Positions 23,155 through 32,389 of a stretch of 64,000 nt of DNA are shown in pieces. Source of the DNA: Verrucomicrobiia bacterium (lineage in GTDB: Bacteria > Verrucomicrobiota > Verrucomicrobiia > Limisphaerales > Pedosphaeraceae); NCBI GenBank assembly GCA_036268055.1, contig DATAUW010000013.1:248001-312000 (forward strand), read 5' to 3'. Both the position numbers and the translations under genes were made by a program. The notes below the pieces were generated by a model. The model was not told the origin of the DNA. It did not search any database and worked only from the letters and a program-made list of their open reading frames with translations. The stretch's first letter is position 1, and the number at the start of each line of letters is the position of its first letter.

Positions 23155-24708
23155 TTATTTCACGTCCTGCCAGGTAAGCGTGACGATCACAGGCGCCCAC
23201 GAAATGTGTTGCACAACTTTCTGAAGCGCCTCATAGGAATCCGGCGAGCGCACGCGCGCCGCGTTTTCTATTTCTATGTTCTTTAGGCTTGGGTCCATTT
23301 TTGCCTTTTTAAGAACTTCCTGATAACGCCGGAAATAATCGTATTGCGTTAAAATAATTTTCTTCGGCTTCAACGCCACGAGCGCCGCCGTATCCGAATA
23401 AAGCGAATCCCCGTCCGCCCGCGCCATCCAATCTGAATGGATAAACTGTACGTCGTCGTGCGCGGCTGCGCCGTAGAGAAATGCAGCCGACATCACCACT
23501 TTTGCGCCGTGCGGCTGGCCTGCCAATTCAGTTTCAACACGCCGCAATGAATCCCGATAGCCAAAGTCGCGCGCACAAACCACGCCCCACGTCGTCATGC
23601 CGAAGCTTCGCGCTGAAACCAGCAGCATCGCCGGTATCAGCAGGATAACCTGCCAGCGCCTCCATGTTTCACTGACGCGCAATGATACCGTCAGTGCCAG
23701 GTAACACGCCACGATCAGCGGTTGCAGATAGTTTGGGATGCCGACCGTGTTCGGCGAAATCACCGATACGCTCGCGACCACAATGCCCAACGCCGGCAGC
23801 AACGCCGCCAGCAGAATTATTTCTTCGCGCCGGCCAGTATCTGACTCAAAATCATAATGCTGTTTGAACCACGACATCACGAGCAGTGCCGCCACCAGCA
23901 GCAATCCCGGAACCGAGCGCAGGATTTTTGCCACTTCGCCAAAACGCGGTTTGTGAAATCCGATGATAAACGGTGTCTGATGCACATTTTCCATGAAGCC
24001 CGCCCACGCTTGTGGCAACGCCGCCTTCACCAGTAATACCAGCATTACAGGAATCACCACCATCAGCGCTAGTGAAATCAGCGGAACCGGTTCCTTTCCA
24101 AAATAACTGGCGGCAAGTGTCGCGATGAATATCAAACCGAAATACGTGGTGCCGATTTGCAAACTGGTGCAAATCGCGAGCACGATCAACAATAGCATCA
24201 ACCACGTCCACAACCCCGTTGCCCCGGTTCCGCCAAATATTTTTCGCGAACGAATACAGCAATAAACCGCGAACATTCCCAGCACATGCGCGCAACCATC
24301 CGGACGATCATGGAATGACAGCGACAACAGGAACACACCAGCTACATTCACACACCACGGCGGTATTTGCAGACGCCGCAAAATCAAAAGCAGCGCCACC
24401 AAATAAAGTCCGAAGAAAGTTAATTGCAGGGCCATTGCCGAAAGCGCCGACGTTCCAAATACGGACATCCATAATAGTAATGGCAACTGATACCCTGGCG
24501 GATAGGCGCTGAAAATTTCGGCGCCCGAAATCGGAAATGCCAGCGCAATGCAGGGATTGTAATATCCGCCGTGCAGCAAATGATGAATTACCGCTCCGTC
24601 ATAAAAAAAAGAGTCGTTTGCCGGAACGGGTTGGGCCGTGAAAATATAAAGCGCAATCTTCCACGTGAAGACCAGCGAAAACACCAGCCAAAACCGTTTA
24701 CGCATCAT
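23155..24708 (-). CDS. Polytopic membrane protein, GT-C glycosyltransferase-like
   Basis: 517 residues with about ten hydrophobic segments. The first loop contains VPANDSFFYDGAVIHHLLHGG, an acidic motif between helices 1 and 2 as in GT-C (ArnT/PMT-like) transferases, followed by FSAYPPGYQLPLLLW. A soluble C-terminal portion follows the last helix (about 390 onward). GT-C enzymes transfer sugars from polyprenyl-phosphate carriers outside the inner membrane; assignment rests on topology and the loop motif only. It runs away from the neighbouring HAD gene, separated by 151 bases. Confidence 0.6.
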   Translation of the reverse strand: MMRKRFWLVFSLVFTWKIALYIFTAQPVPANDSFFYDGAVIHHLLHGGYYNPCIALAFPISGAEIFSAYPPGYQLPLLLWMSVFGTSALSAMALQLTFFGLYLVALLLILRRLQIPPWCVNVAGVFLLSLSFHDRPDGCAHVLGMFAVYCCIRSRKIFGGTGATGLWTWLMLLLIVLAICTSLQIGTTYFGLIFIATLAASYFGKEPVPLISLALMVVIPVMLVLLVKAALPQAWAGFMENVHQTPFIIGFHKPRFGEVAKILRSVPGLLLVAALLVMSWFKQHYDFESDTGRREEIILLAALLPALGIVVASVSVISPNTVGIPNYLQPLIVACYLALTVSLRVSETWRRWQVILLIPAMLLVSARSFGMTTWGVVCARDFGYRDSLRRVETELAGQPHGAKVVMSAAFLYGAAAHDDVQFIHSDWMARADGDSLYSDTAALVALKPKKIILTQYDYFRRYQEVLKKAKMDPSLKNIEIENAARVRSPDSYEALQKVVQHISWAPVIVTLTWQDVK

Positions 24709-24859
24709 GACACTCGGCGGAATTGCGGAAAGCGCAGAAAAATCAGTGCGAAGGCAGGTTGGCTATGGAAAAGGAAATGCACGGCGCACGCTATAAAATG
24801 CGTTCCGTCTTGTCAATCGCCAACCCTCCCGGCTAAGTTGGCCGGCCTAAATTAATTAC

Positions 24860-25423
24860 ATGCCCTCCGCGCCCGCCAACTCGCAAGCCTCTACGGTCCC
24901 GCTCTGCGTGGACCTCGACGGCACGTTGATTCGCACGGATGTCCTGTGGGTCTCCATGCGACTGCTGCTCAAACGCAATCCGTTTTATCTGTTTTTGATC
25001 GGCGGTTGGTTCCTGCGCGGCCGGGCTTTGATGAAAATGAAAATTGCCGAACGCGTCGAATTAAATGCCGCATTGCTTCCCTATCATCAGCCGTTTTTCG
25101 AATATTTAAAATCGGAAAAAAGCCAGGGACGCATGCTCGTGCTGGCGACCGCTGCGGATTTTCGACTCGCGAAAACAGTTGCGGATCATGTCGGCCTCTT
25201 TGACGAAGTCGTCGCCAGCGATGGCAAAACCAACCAGCGCGGGCGAAATAAAGGCCACACGCTCTCCGCAAAATTTGGCAGGAAAAATTTTGATTACGCG
25301 GGAAATTCCACAGTTGACCTTCCGGTGTGGGAACAGTCGCGTTGCGCCATCGTCGTCAATGCCGACGAAAGTCTCGTGGCCCGCGCGCGCCGCATCGCTG
25401 AAGTAAGCCTGGTCTTTCCGTAA
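24860..25423 (+). CDS. Standalone HAD phosphatase of the UbiA-fused type
   Basis: 187-residue HAD hydrolase. Motif I is CVDLDGTLIRTDVLW, motif II lies around LVLATAADFRLAKTVADHVGLFDEVVASDG, and motif III/IV is RGRNKGHTL then FDYAGNSTVDLPVWEQS. The YAGN-S-xD-pVW form is characteristic of HAD domains fused to UbiA prenyltransferases (decaprenyl-phosphoribose synthase-like). Here the frame stops after the HAD part and no UbiA gene is near. Substrate unknown; it may act on a prenyl-linked sugar phosphate. The stop is six bases from the end of the convergent ThuA-like gene. Confidence 0.8.
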   Translation: MPSAPANSQASTVPLCVDLDGTLIRTDVLWVSMRLLLKRNPFYLFLIGGWFLRGRALMKMKIAERVELNAALLPYHQPFFEYLKSEKSQGRMLVLATAADFRLAKTVADHVGLFDEVVASDGKTNQRGRNKGHTLSAKFGRKNFDYAGNSTVDLPVWEQSRCAIVVNADESLVARARRIAEVSLVFP

Positions 25424-25429
25424 TCCAGG

Positions 25430-26143
25430 TTACCGCTTGGCTGCCCAGTGGATGCTTTGTTGAAGCAACTTTCGGAAATTCGGGTCTTCGTAGCAGCCAT
25501 GACCGACGATGATTCCGACCAGGCGTGAATTGATTTCTTTGCGCGACCACGCGACGACCTGGTCTCCGCTTTTGAGCAGCGGCGTGAAATTATCCCGCAT
25601 GTGCATATTGAAATAGCGCTCGTCGTGCAGCGTGAAATCGGACAGCCCGGCAGTGATGGGATTGTCTTTGTCCACCACCGTGATGGGAATATCTACGTCG
25701 CCTTTATAAGTGGATGACTGGATTCCATTCGTCATCTGTTCTTTTTGATAAATATAACGGCCACCCGTGATGCGCTCGAACTCGGGCCACATCGGATATG
25801 ACAGATACGCATGATGCAGCACGATCACACCTATGCCGTGGTCGAACAAAGCGAGAAATCGCGCGCGCTGCGCATCGGTCATGTTCACCGGGGAATCATA
25901 AAGCACCACCACATCATAACTAAACAAGTCTGCGCGATCATAGGGCTCGGCCGTTTTGATGTCCTTGTCGGTCGTCCATGTGATCTCGGGATTATCATCG
26001 AACATCTTGAAAAAAGGCTCCGCTTTAAACGCGTGGCCGCCCGTGAGGATGAGCACCTTGATTTTTTGCTCGGCTTGTTTTTGTGGCGCAGCGCAGCCGG
26101 CGATTACAATCAGCAAAAAAATATAGAAGTTTTTTATTTTCAT
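25430..26143 (-). CDS. ThuA-like domain lipoprotein
   Basis: 237 residues. A lipoprotein signal MKIKNFYIFLLIVIAGC is followed by a ThuA (trehalose-utilisation, glutamine amidotransferase-like) domain: KVLILTGGHAFKAEPFFKMF, YDVVVLYDSPV, LDHGIGVIVLHHAYLSYP-like region, and HDERYFNMHM. In Verrucomicrobiota and Planctomycetota such proteins are common and probably bind or process sugars, but no reaction is established. The catalytic Cys of true amidotransferases is not evident. The signal peptide fixes the start at 26143. It is divergent from lnt. Confidence 0.8.
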   Translation of the reverse strand: MKIKNFYIFLLIVIAGCAAPQKQAEQKIKVLILTGGHAFKAEPFFKMFDDNPEITWTTDKDIKTAEPYDRADLFSYDVVVLYDSPVNMTDAQRARFLALFDHGIGVIVLHHAYLSYPMWPEFERITGGRYIYQKEQMTNGIQSSTYKGDVDIPITVVDKDNPITAGLSDFTLHDERYFNMHMRDNFTPLLKSGDQVVAWSRKEINSRLVGIIVGHGCYEDPNFRKLLQQSIHWAAKR

Positions 26144-26211
26144 ATTTCCGCTTTCAAACCTTGCGTTAGATTGGCCCGACACTCCGTAAAAGGCAAGACC
26201 CGCTTGCGTTT

Positions 26212-27891
26212 GTGAAAATTTTGGGCAAGCTGCCACGATTGAAATTGCTGTCCTGCATCCGAAGCCGCTATCCGTGGGCGATTCTCGCCGGCCTGCTGCT
26301 TGCTGCGTCGCTGCCGAAAATAAGCGTCGCCGGGTTGGCGTGGGTCGCGCCGGGATTGATCCTGCTCGCCGCCGTTGGCACTAATGGCCGGCAAACTTTC
26401 CGCATCGGTTACGCCGCCGGTCTGGCGCACTATCTCGCATCGCTCTATTGGCTGCTGCTGATTCCCGTGCGCGGATTTCCTATTCTTGGCTGGGCGGCTC
26501 TGAGTGCATTTATGGCGCTCTATCCCGCCACCTGGACGTGGCTTTGCTGGAAATTATTCCCGGCGAAAATGGACGGCAAAGGTTCCGCATCATCTGTCGA
26601 AAACCTGGCCGAACAATTCTTCACCGTGCCCTGGGCGAGCCGCATGCTCTGGACAATCACCGGTGCCGCCTCCTGGGTGGCACTGGAAATGATCGCCGCC
26701 CGTTTTCTCGGTGGATTTCCCTGGAACATCCTGGGTAGCTCGCAATACAAACTCGTCCCGCTGATCCAAATTGCTTCGATCACTGGCATCTACGGCCTGT
26801 CCTTCCTTGTCGTGTGGAGTGCGCTTTCGATTTTGTGCGCAGCGGCTATCGTGGTTCGCCGCCCGGCCAAACGCTCGGCTTGGGTCGCCGAAATTATTTT
26901 GCCGATGTTCGCGGTCGCGGCCCTTTGCTTCACCGGCTCTCAAAAATTGTTGCGTTCAAAAACAAATTCGCCCGAAGTCACCGTCGCGCTCATCCAGCCG
27001 AGCATTCCGCAAAGCTTGATTTGGGACCCGCTGGAGGATTCGCATCGCTTCAACGAATTGCTGCAACTTTCCACGACGGCGGCAAAAGAAAAACCCGACA
27101 TCATCCTCTGGCCTGAAGCCGCGTTGCCGCGCATGCTCCGCTACGATCGCGAAATTTATGAAGCCACTACCGGTCTCGCACGCTCCAATCACGCTTGGAT
27201 GATTATCGGTTCCGATGATGAAGAGCCCAAACCGCACGCCACCTCGCCGCGCGATGCCGATCATTTCAACGCCAGCTTTCTCATCAGCCCCGACGGCCGG
27301 CTCGTGGAGCGTTATAAAAAGCGCAACCTCGTTATATTCGGCGAATACGTTCCCTTCAGTGGATGGATGCCGTTTTTAAAATATTTCACGCCGATTGATG
27401 GTTTCTTCACGCCGGGCGACCGCATCACTCCTTTTCAACTCGAAGATCCGCACGTGAAAATTTCCGTGCTCATCTGTTTCGAGGATGTCTTCCCTCATTT
27501 CGCGCGGGAATACGTGGATGACGATACCGACTTCCTCGTGAACCTCACCAATGACGGCTGGTTCGGCGACGGCGCGGCCCAATGGCAGCAGGGCGCAGCC
27601 GGAATTTTTCGCGCCGTGGAAAATGGCGTGCCGCTCGTCTGCTGCTCGAACAATGGCCTCACCTGTTGGATAGATGCCAATGGCCGCCTCCGCCAGATTT
27701 TTGAAAGCAAAGAACACGGTATTTACGGCGAAGGATTTTTGGTCGCGCACATACCCGCATTGGCTATTGGCGAGAAGCGGGCCGCGACTTTTTACCGCGC
27801 TCACGGGGACGTTTTTGGTTGGAGTTGCGTGGCCTTCGTCCTGTTGCAATTCATACGCACGGTTGCCGCAAATAGACTTCATAAAACCTAA
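26212..27891 (+). CDS. lnt: Apolipoprotein N-acyltransferase
   Basis: 559 residues. About six N-terminal membrane helices precede a nitrilase-type domain with the catalytic Glu in DIILWPEAALPRML, the Lys in ERYKKRNLVIFGEYVPF and the Cys in VLICFEDVFPHF. It adds the third acyl chain to lipoproteins at the periplasmic face of the inner membrane. Several lipoproteins in this window would be its substrates. The start is GTG 26212. A 60-base gap separates it from the following nucleotidyltransferase gene, so it may lead the glycan set. Confidence 0.94.
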   Translation: MKILGKLPRLKLLSCIRSRYPWAILAGLLLAASLPKISVAGLAWVAPGLILLAAVGTNGRQTFRIGYAAGLAHYLASLYWLLLIPVRGFPILGWAALSAFMALYPATWTWLCWKLFPAKMDGKGSASSVENLAEQFFTVPWASRMLWTITGAASWVALEMIAARFLGGFPWNILGSSQYKLVPLIQIASITGIYGLSFLVVWSALSILCAAAIVVRRPAKRSAWVAEIILPMFAVAALCFTGSQKLLRSKTNSPEVTVALIQPSIPQSLIWDPLEDSHRFNELLQLSTTAAKEKPDIILWPEAALPRMLRYDREIYEATTGLARSNHAWMIIGSDDEEPKPHATSPRDADHFNASFLISPDGRLVERYKKRNLVIFGEYVPFSGWMPFLKYFTPIDGFFTPGDRITPFQLEDPHVKISVLICFEDVFPHFAREYVDDDTDFLVNLTNDGWFGDGAAQWQQGAAGIFRAVENGVPLVCCSNNGLTCWIDANGRLRQIFESKEHGIYGEGFLVAHIPALAIGEKRAATFYRAHGDVFGWSCVAFVLLQFIRTVAANRLHKT

Positions 27892-27951
27892 GCAGTTAGG
27901 TTTATGGCTTGTCATCCAATCGCCGAATCCACAAGTATAGGCGCGGATTTG

Positions 27952-28725
27952 ATGAGCACATTACAAATTGTCATACCGATGGCCGGACGCGGCTCCCGCT
28001 TCGCCAATGCGGGTTACACGACTCCCAAACCACTCATCCCACTGGGCGGCCGCCCGATGATTCAATGGGTCATTGATAATATCCGCCCGAATCGGCCGCA
28101 TCGTTTTATTTTCCTCTGCCTCGCCGAGCATCTTACGGCTTATCCCGAAGTGCCTGCTGAACTCCGCCGCCTCTGTCCCGGTTGCGAAATTGTTCCTGTC
28201 GCGCAAGTCACCGAAGGCGCGGCTTGCACGGTGTTGCTCGCACGCAAATTTATTGATTCGACCGATCCGCTCATGATCGCGAACAGCGATCAACTCGTGG
28301 AACTCAACGTCAACGACTATCTCGCCGCTGCCGATGCTCCCAACGTCGGCGGATTGATCATGACATTCTGGTCGGATCATCCCAAGTGGTCGTATTGCCG
28401 ATTGGATAAAAACGAGGCCGTCACCGAGGTCGTGGAAAAAAAAGTCGTGAGCAATGAAGCGACCGTGGGCATTTATAATTTTCGCGCGGGACACGATTAC
28501 GTCCGCGCCGCCGATGCCATGATCGCCGCCAACCTGCGCGTGAACAATGAATTTTACGTCGCGCCCACCTACAATCAACTGATCGGCGAAGGCGCAAAAA
28601 TCATCACCATGAAAACCGGCCGCGAATACGCCGGGATGCACGGCGTCGGGACGCCCGAAGACATGGAGCTTTTTAAAAAGACCGAATTTTTCCGGCAACA
28701 TGCCGCGCCCTTAACCCGCCATTGA
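27952..28725 (+). CDS. Sugar nucleotidyltransferase-like protein
   Basis: 257 residues with a nucleotidyltransferase N-terminus: IVIPMAGRGSRFANAGYTTPKPLIPLGGRPMI, where GxGxRF and the KP lysine bind the nucleotide and sugar phosphate. A metal-binding Asp lies in MIANSDQLVEL. The C-terminus carries MHGVGTPEDMELF. The family makes NDP-sugars for surface glycans; the sugar is unknown. ATG 27952 is chosen over 27904, which would add 16 residues unlike the family. The stop overlaps the next gene by four bases. Confidence 0.85.
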   Translation: MSTLQIVIPMAGRGSRFANAGYTTPKPLIPLGGRPMIQWVIDNIRPNRPHRFIFLCLAEHLTAYPEVPAELRRLCPGCEIVPVAQVTEGAACTVLLARKFIDSTDPLMIANSDQLVELNVNDYLAAADAPNVGGLIMTFWSDHPKWSYCRLDKNEAVTEVVEKKVVSNEATVGIYNFRAGHDYVRAADAMIAANLRVNNEFYVAPTYNQLIGEGAKIITMKTGREYAGMHGVGTPEDMELFKKTEFFRQHAAPLTRH

Positions 28726-29537
28726 ACACGCTCGAAATCATTTTGCCGCTGCGCAATCCCACTGCGGTCATCGAGGGAACGGTGAAATCGCTCGCGGCCC
28801 AAACGGACCGGCGGTTCTCGGTTTTGCTCAGCGATAATTTTTCCACGTCGGGCGGCGAATTCTTTTCCAGCGCTGAAAAACAATTTGAAGCAGCAGGCAT
28901 TTCCGTCCGGCGCGTTCGACCGCCTTTCGAGATCGGCCGGGTTGAGCATTGGAACTGGGCGCACCACGAGGCGCACGCCGAATGGCTCAAGCCCGTCTTT
29001 GCCGGTGACTGGCTCGAACCGGATTATATTGCAAAGCTTCGTCTCGCGAGCTTGACCAATCCCACCTGTCGTTATGTCTATTCGAGTTACGTTTTGCATC
29101 GCGTGGGTTATCTGCCATTGACGGTCAAAAGCGTTTGGTCCGGCGGATTCCGTTCGGCGCGCGAGATGCAAGAGGTCGTGCTGCGTTATGGCATGCAATT
29201 CGGGCCGCCCAGTGCGGCGGCTTACGAAAAATCCGTGTTTGTCACTTGCGGCGGCTACGCCACTTCGTTTCCCATCTGCGCCGATAGTTTGCTTTTTTGC
29301 GCGATCGCGTCGCATTTTGGCGCGCTGGGCCTGGCCGAACCGCTTTGTAATTTTAATATCCACGGCGCGCGTTTCTCAACCGGCCTTGGGGAAAAACGCC
29401 GGGACACTTTTCGCGAAACCCTGACCTATCATTCGATGATCGCTTATCGCGCCTGGGCGGAACGCGCCGGATTTGCGTGGAGTTCCTTTGCGCGTGTGCT
29501 GCTGCGTGAGACGCGGAGTTACCTGCGAGGACGCTGA
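28722..29537 (+). CDS. Family 2 glycosyltransferase, copy 1
   Basis: 271 residues, GT-A fold: LEIILPLRNPTAVIEGTVKSLAAQ, then VLLSDNFSTSGG at the nucleotide-binding position and WLKPVFAGDWLEPDY at the DxD position. The C-terminal part forms the acceptor domain (YEKSVFVTCGGYATSFPICADSL). It starts at TTG 28722, overlapping the nucleotidyltransferase stop, and is followed after two bases by a paralogue. Together with the flippase downstream, this argues for assembly of a lipid-linked surface glycan repeat unit. Confidence 0.88.
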   Translation: MNTLEIILPLRNPTAVIEGTVKSLAAQTDRRFSVLLSDNFSTSGGEFFSSAEKQFEAAGISVRRVRPPFEIGRVEHWNWAHHEAHAEWLKPVFAGDWLEPDYIAKLRLASLTNPTCRYVYSSYVLHRVGYLPLTVKSVWSGGFRSAREMQEVVLRYGMQFGPPSAAAYEKSVFVTCGGYATSFPICADSLLFCAIASHFGALGLAEPLCNFNIHGARFSTGLGEKRRDTFRETLTYHSMIAYRAWAERAGFAWSSFARVLLRETRSYLRGR

Positions 29538-29539
29538 CG

Positions 29540-30343
29540 ATGGAACACGAATTGGAAATCATCCTGCCTGTACGCGAATGCGGGGCCGCATTGTCACAGA
29601 CAGTGGCTTCGCTCCTGGCACAGACGGATCGCAATTTCGCCGTCGTGCTCGCTGATAAATTTTCTCGAACGAATGGCAATTCCGTTGACGCAACGCAACG
29701 CCAGCTTTCCGCCGGAGGCATTTCCACGCGCCGCATCAAAGCTCCATTTCAAATGAACGAAATTGAGCATTTGAATTGGGCCTGCGCGCGATCCGAGGCT
29801 GCGTGGCTCAAGCCGCTTTTTCCCGGCGAACAGTTAAAACCCGGCTACACCGCCCGTCTCAAACAACGCATTGCCGCACGGCCAAACGCGCGAATCATTT
29901 CCTGCGATTGGACCCGCGAAACCGAATGGGGAACCGAGACCATCACCGCAAATTTTTCCCGCGACAGTTTGACGGCTGCAGAATTCTCAAATTATTTTCC
30001 GGCCGGTTTCAGTTTTTTTTCACGCCCAATTAATTTTGCGTACCACCGAACCGCCTGGCAGGCGATGGGCGGTTACTCCACCGAATTGCCCCACTACGCC
30101 GCGCTGAATCTTCACCTGTTGCTGGTGCTTCATTACGGGTTGGAAAACCTCCATGAAATCCTCGCCCACGGTTCGCCTACGAAACAATGTTTGAACGAAA
30201 GCGGCGGCGCGAAGGTCAACCATTGGCTGGAGTTGTGGCTCGTGCTGAAGCAGTCCGCTATTTACTGCCGCGCCGCGGGAAAACCGTGGCCCACGAAATG
30301 GCTTTTTGTAAAAGCATTCACCGCCGCCCTGGGACGCCGGTGA
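29540..30343 (+). CDS. Family 2 glycosyltransferase paralogue, copy 2 (altered active-site motifs)
   Basis: 267 residues, clearly paralogous to copy 1 along its first 130 residues (ELEIILPVRECGAALSQTVASLLAQTDRNF). The nucleotide-binding motif SDNFST is here ADKFSR, and GDWLEPDY is GEQLKPGY, so two acidic residues of the GT-A site are replaced. It may have lost activity, changed donor, or serve as partner of copy 1. It is packed two bases after copy 1 and 15 bases before the flippase. Confidence 0.82.
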   Translation: MEHELEIILPVRECGAALSQTVASLLAQTDRNFAVVLADKFSRTNGNSVDATQRQLSAGGISTRRIKAPFQMNEIEHLNWACARSEAAWLKPLFPGEQLKPGYTARLKQRIAARPNARIISCDWTRETEWGTETITANFSRDSLTAAEFSNYFPAGFSFFSRPINFAYHRTAWQAMGGYSTELPHYAALNLHLLLVLHYGLENLHEILAHGSPTKQCLNESGGAKVNHWLELWLVLKQSAIYCRAAGKPWPTKWLFVKAFTAALGRR

Positions 30344-30358
30344 TGCGCTGACTTCGAT

Positions 30359-31936
30359 ATGTCCACCAAACTGGGTTTGCGCCAATGGCTGATCAAGCAA
30401 CGCAGCGCCTCGCGGCTCGCGTTGCTGCTGCAAATCAGCGCGCGCGTGCTGACCAGCGCGACGAACCTGATCTGGATCCGCCTCCTCGTCGGCGCGATGG
30501 GCCAGCAGATGAACAGTCTTTTCCTCGCGTTTCAAAATGTGCTTTCGTTCGGCGGGCTCGGAGATCTCGGCATGGGCGGCGCGGTCGGCGTGCGCCTTGG
30601 ACAATATCTCGGCATGGGCAAGGAGAAGGAAGCCGAGATGCAAAAATTCCTCGCAGCGGCGCGAACGGTTTTTTTGATTCTTGCCATTTTCGTCGGTGGA
30701 ACGGTTCTCATCTCTTCACCGTGGCTGCCGCAGTGGCTTCACTTTCGCGACACGCCGGGCGCGGGGTCACTCTCGGCCGTGTTTCGCGTCGGAGCCTTTC
30801 TGATGGCGGGAGTGTTGCTCAACAGCTACATCAGCAACATCAATTACGCGTGCGGCAACGTCACCTGGCCGATCCTGCCGGCCTTCGTGCTGTTGCAACT
30901 TTCGCTGATGGGCCACTACCTTTTGGCGGCGCACCGTCAGCCGCTTTGGATCCAATACCTGCCCTACCTCGCGGCTTCCATCACCGGCCTTTGCCTGTTC
31001 AGATTTTACGTGCGCGTATCTCATCCGGTGCTAAGCCGGCTGTGGCCGATCAGTTTTGACTGGCGCATGGCCGGTTCGCTTTTTGAAAGCAGCGTTTGGG
31101 TTTATCTCTCGGTTCTCGGAAATTCAATTTACCGCAACACGGACGGCCTGCTGATCAATGCGCATTCCGGCTTCGTTCTGGGCACGCTCGACTATTATCA
31201 ATTCAATTATAAATTCTGCGAGATCGTCGTGTTCGTCGCCTTGACCGCAAGTTTTGTCGCGCTGCCAAAAATTACGCGCTGGATGGCCTCCGAGGATCCC
31301 AAAGACCACGAACGAGTGCGGGTGGAGATGCGCAAGCTCAATCAATTCCAGGCGTTGTTCGGCTGCGGCGCGGCTCTCGCCTATCTCGCCGGAAATAATT
31401 TATTCATGCACGTTTGGTGGGCGCATCACCCGCATCCGATTTCGCCGGCGACCTTGCCTTTGCAACTCGCATTTGCCTTGAACATGGCGGTGACCACGAG
31501 TGGCGACGCTGGAATTCAACTGGCAATTCGCTCCGGCAAAGGCGGTTTGCGCGCGATGGGCCTCGTTATCGGCGGCACCGGATTCATCAATTTCGGCTTG
31601 TCGCTCGTGGCGATGAGATTTGATTCGCTCACCGGCATTGCGATGGCTACGGTCATTGCCCAATCGCTGTTGAGCTTGTTCGCAAGCCGCTACGTCTGCC
31701 GCCATCTTCAAATGGCGTGGCTGCCGTGGGTATTGAAAGGCTGGCTCGCGCCGTTTGTGGGCATCATCCTCGCGGCGTGGTTGCGGCACATCTGGCCGAT
31801 GGATTCGGCGATGCACATTTTCCTGTTGCTTGGCTCGTACGCTATCATGTTCATCGCCGCCATGTGGGCATTTGGAATTAATATCACGTTGATCAAGGAA
31901 GAGTTGAAGATTGTGCGGAACCTTTTTGGAAAATGA
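30359..31936 (+). CDS. Wzx-like polysaccharide flippase
   Basis: 525 residues with about twelve to fourteen membrane helices in the MOP/Wzx pattern: the first helix pair after LALLLQISARVLTSATNLIWIR, an amphipathic region with FGGLGDLGMGGAVGVRLGQYLG, and charged loops in the middle (WMASEDPKDHERVRVEMRKL). Such proteins move lipid-linked glycans across the inner membrane. It is last in the run nucleotidyltransferase, two GT2 enzymes, flippase. Its 3' end overlaps the convergent small membrane protein gene by 44 bases. Confidence 0.85.
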   Translation: MSTKLGLRQWLIKQRSASRLALLLQISARVLTSATNLIWIRLLVGAMGQQMNSLFLAFQNVLSFGGLGDLGMGGAVGVRLGQYLGMGKEKEAEMQKFLAAARTVFLILAIFVGGTVLISSPWLPQWLHFRDTPGAGSLSAVFRVGAFLMAGVLLNSYISNINYACGNVTWPILPAFVLLQLSLMGHYLLAAHRQPLWIQYLPYLAASITGLCLFRFYVRVSHPVLSRLWPISFDWRMAGSLFESSVWVYLSVLGNSIYRNTDGLLINAHSGFVLGTLDYYQFNYKFCEIVVFVALTASFVALPKITRWMASEDPKDHERVRVEMRKLNQFQALFGCGAALAYLAGNNLFMHVWWAHHPHPISPATLPLQLAFALNMAVTTSGDAGIQLAIRSGKGGLRAMGLVIGGTGFINFGLSLVAMRFDSLTGIAMATVIAQSLLSLFASRYVCRHLQMAWLPWVLKGWLAPFVGIILAAWLRHIWPMDSAMHIFLLLGSYAIMFIAAMWAFGINITLIKEELKIVRNLFGK

Positions 31937-32384
31937 CCGGTGTTCTGTTGGTTTCCCTGGGCGCATTCAAATAATCGTGGATCATCGCATTGGGTTCCCC
32001 GTCTTGCCAAACAATAGGAAATCTTTTTCCATCCATTCGCGTCACGGGCCAATTCGTATTCCCGGGTGTTGGCTTAAAGCTCCAATCAATCGCGACTTTA
32101 TTTGAAAGTGTGAATATATAGTTAGGGCCGTTTGCGCCTCTAAGCACAAAACCTCCTCCAGAATTTGTTTTCGCAAGCGTGGATAGCTCCGACCACGAAG
32201 CCGGCCAGGAGTTGGTATGGGTTTTCATATATTCAACGAGAAATGTCCCTGTGTCCCATGCCGCATACGCCTCGGGAATGCGGCGAATCGTGTAAATCAA
32301 CGAAATGACACAGCAAATGACATACATTATCGCACCCGCGGTCGCTACGCCCAGGACGATCATGATTTTTTTGCGGAGCGACAT
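31893..32384 (-). CDS. Single-pass membrane protein of unknown function
   Basis: 163 residues: a basic start (MSLRKKIMIV), one hydrophobic segment (about 8-32), then a soluble part with EYMKTHTNSWPASWSELSTL and IFTLSNKVAIDWSFKP. The ...SWPxSWxxL phrase recurs, from memory, in verrucomicrobial hypothetical proteins with pilin-like N-termini; that is not verified. Lower GC than its neighbours. It follows the uracil-DNA glycosylase gene by five bases, so the two are probably cotranscribed. Confidence 0.6.
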   Translation of the reverse strand: MSLRKKIMIVLGVATAGAIMYVICCVISLIYTIRRIPEAYAAWDTGTFLVEYMKTHTNSWPASWSELSTLAKTNSGGGFVLRGANGPNYIFTLSNKVAIDWSFKPTPGNTNWPVTRMDGKRFPIVWQDGEPNAMIHDYLNAPRETNRTPVIFQKGSAQSSTLP

Positions 32385-32389
32385 TCGGG

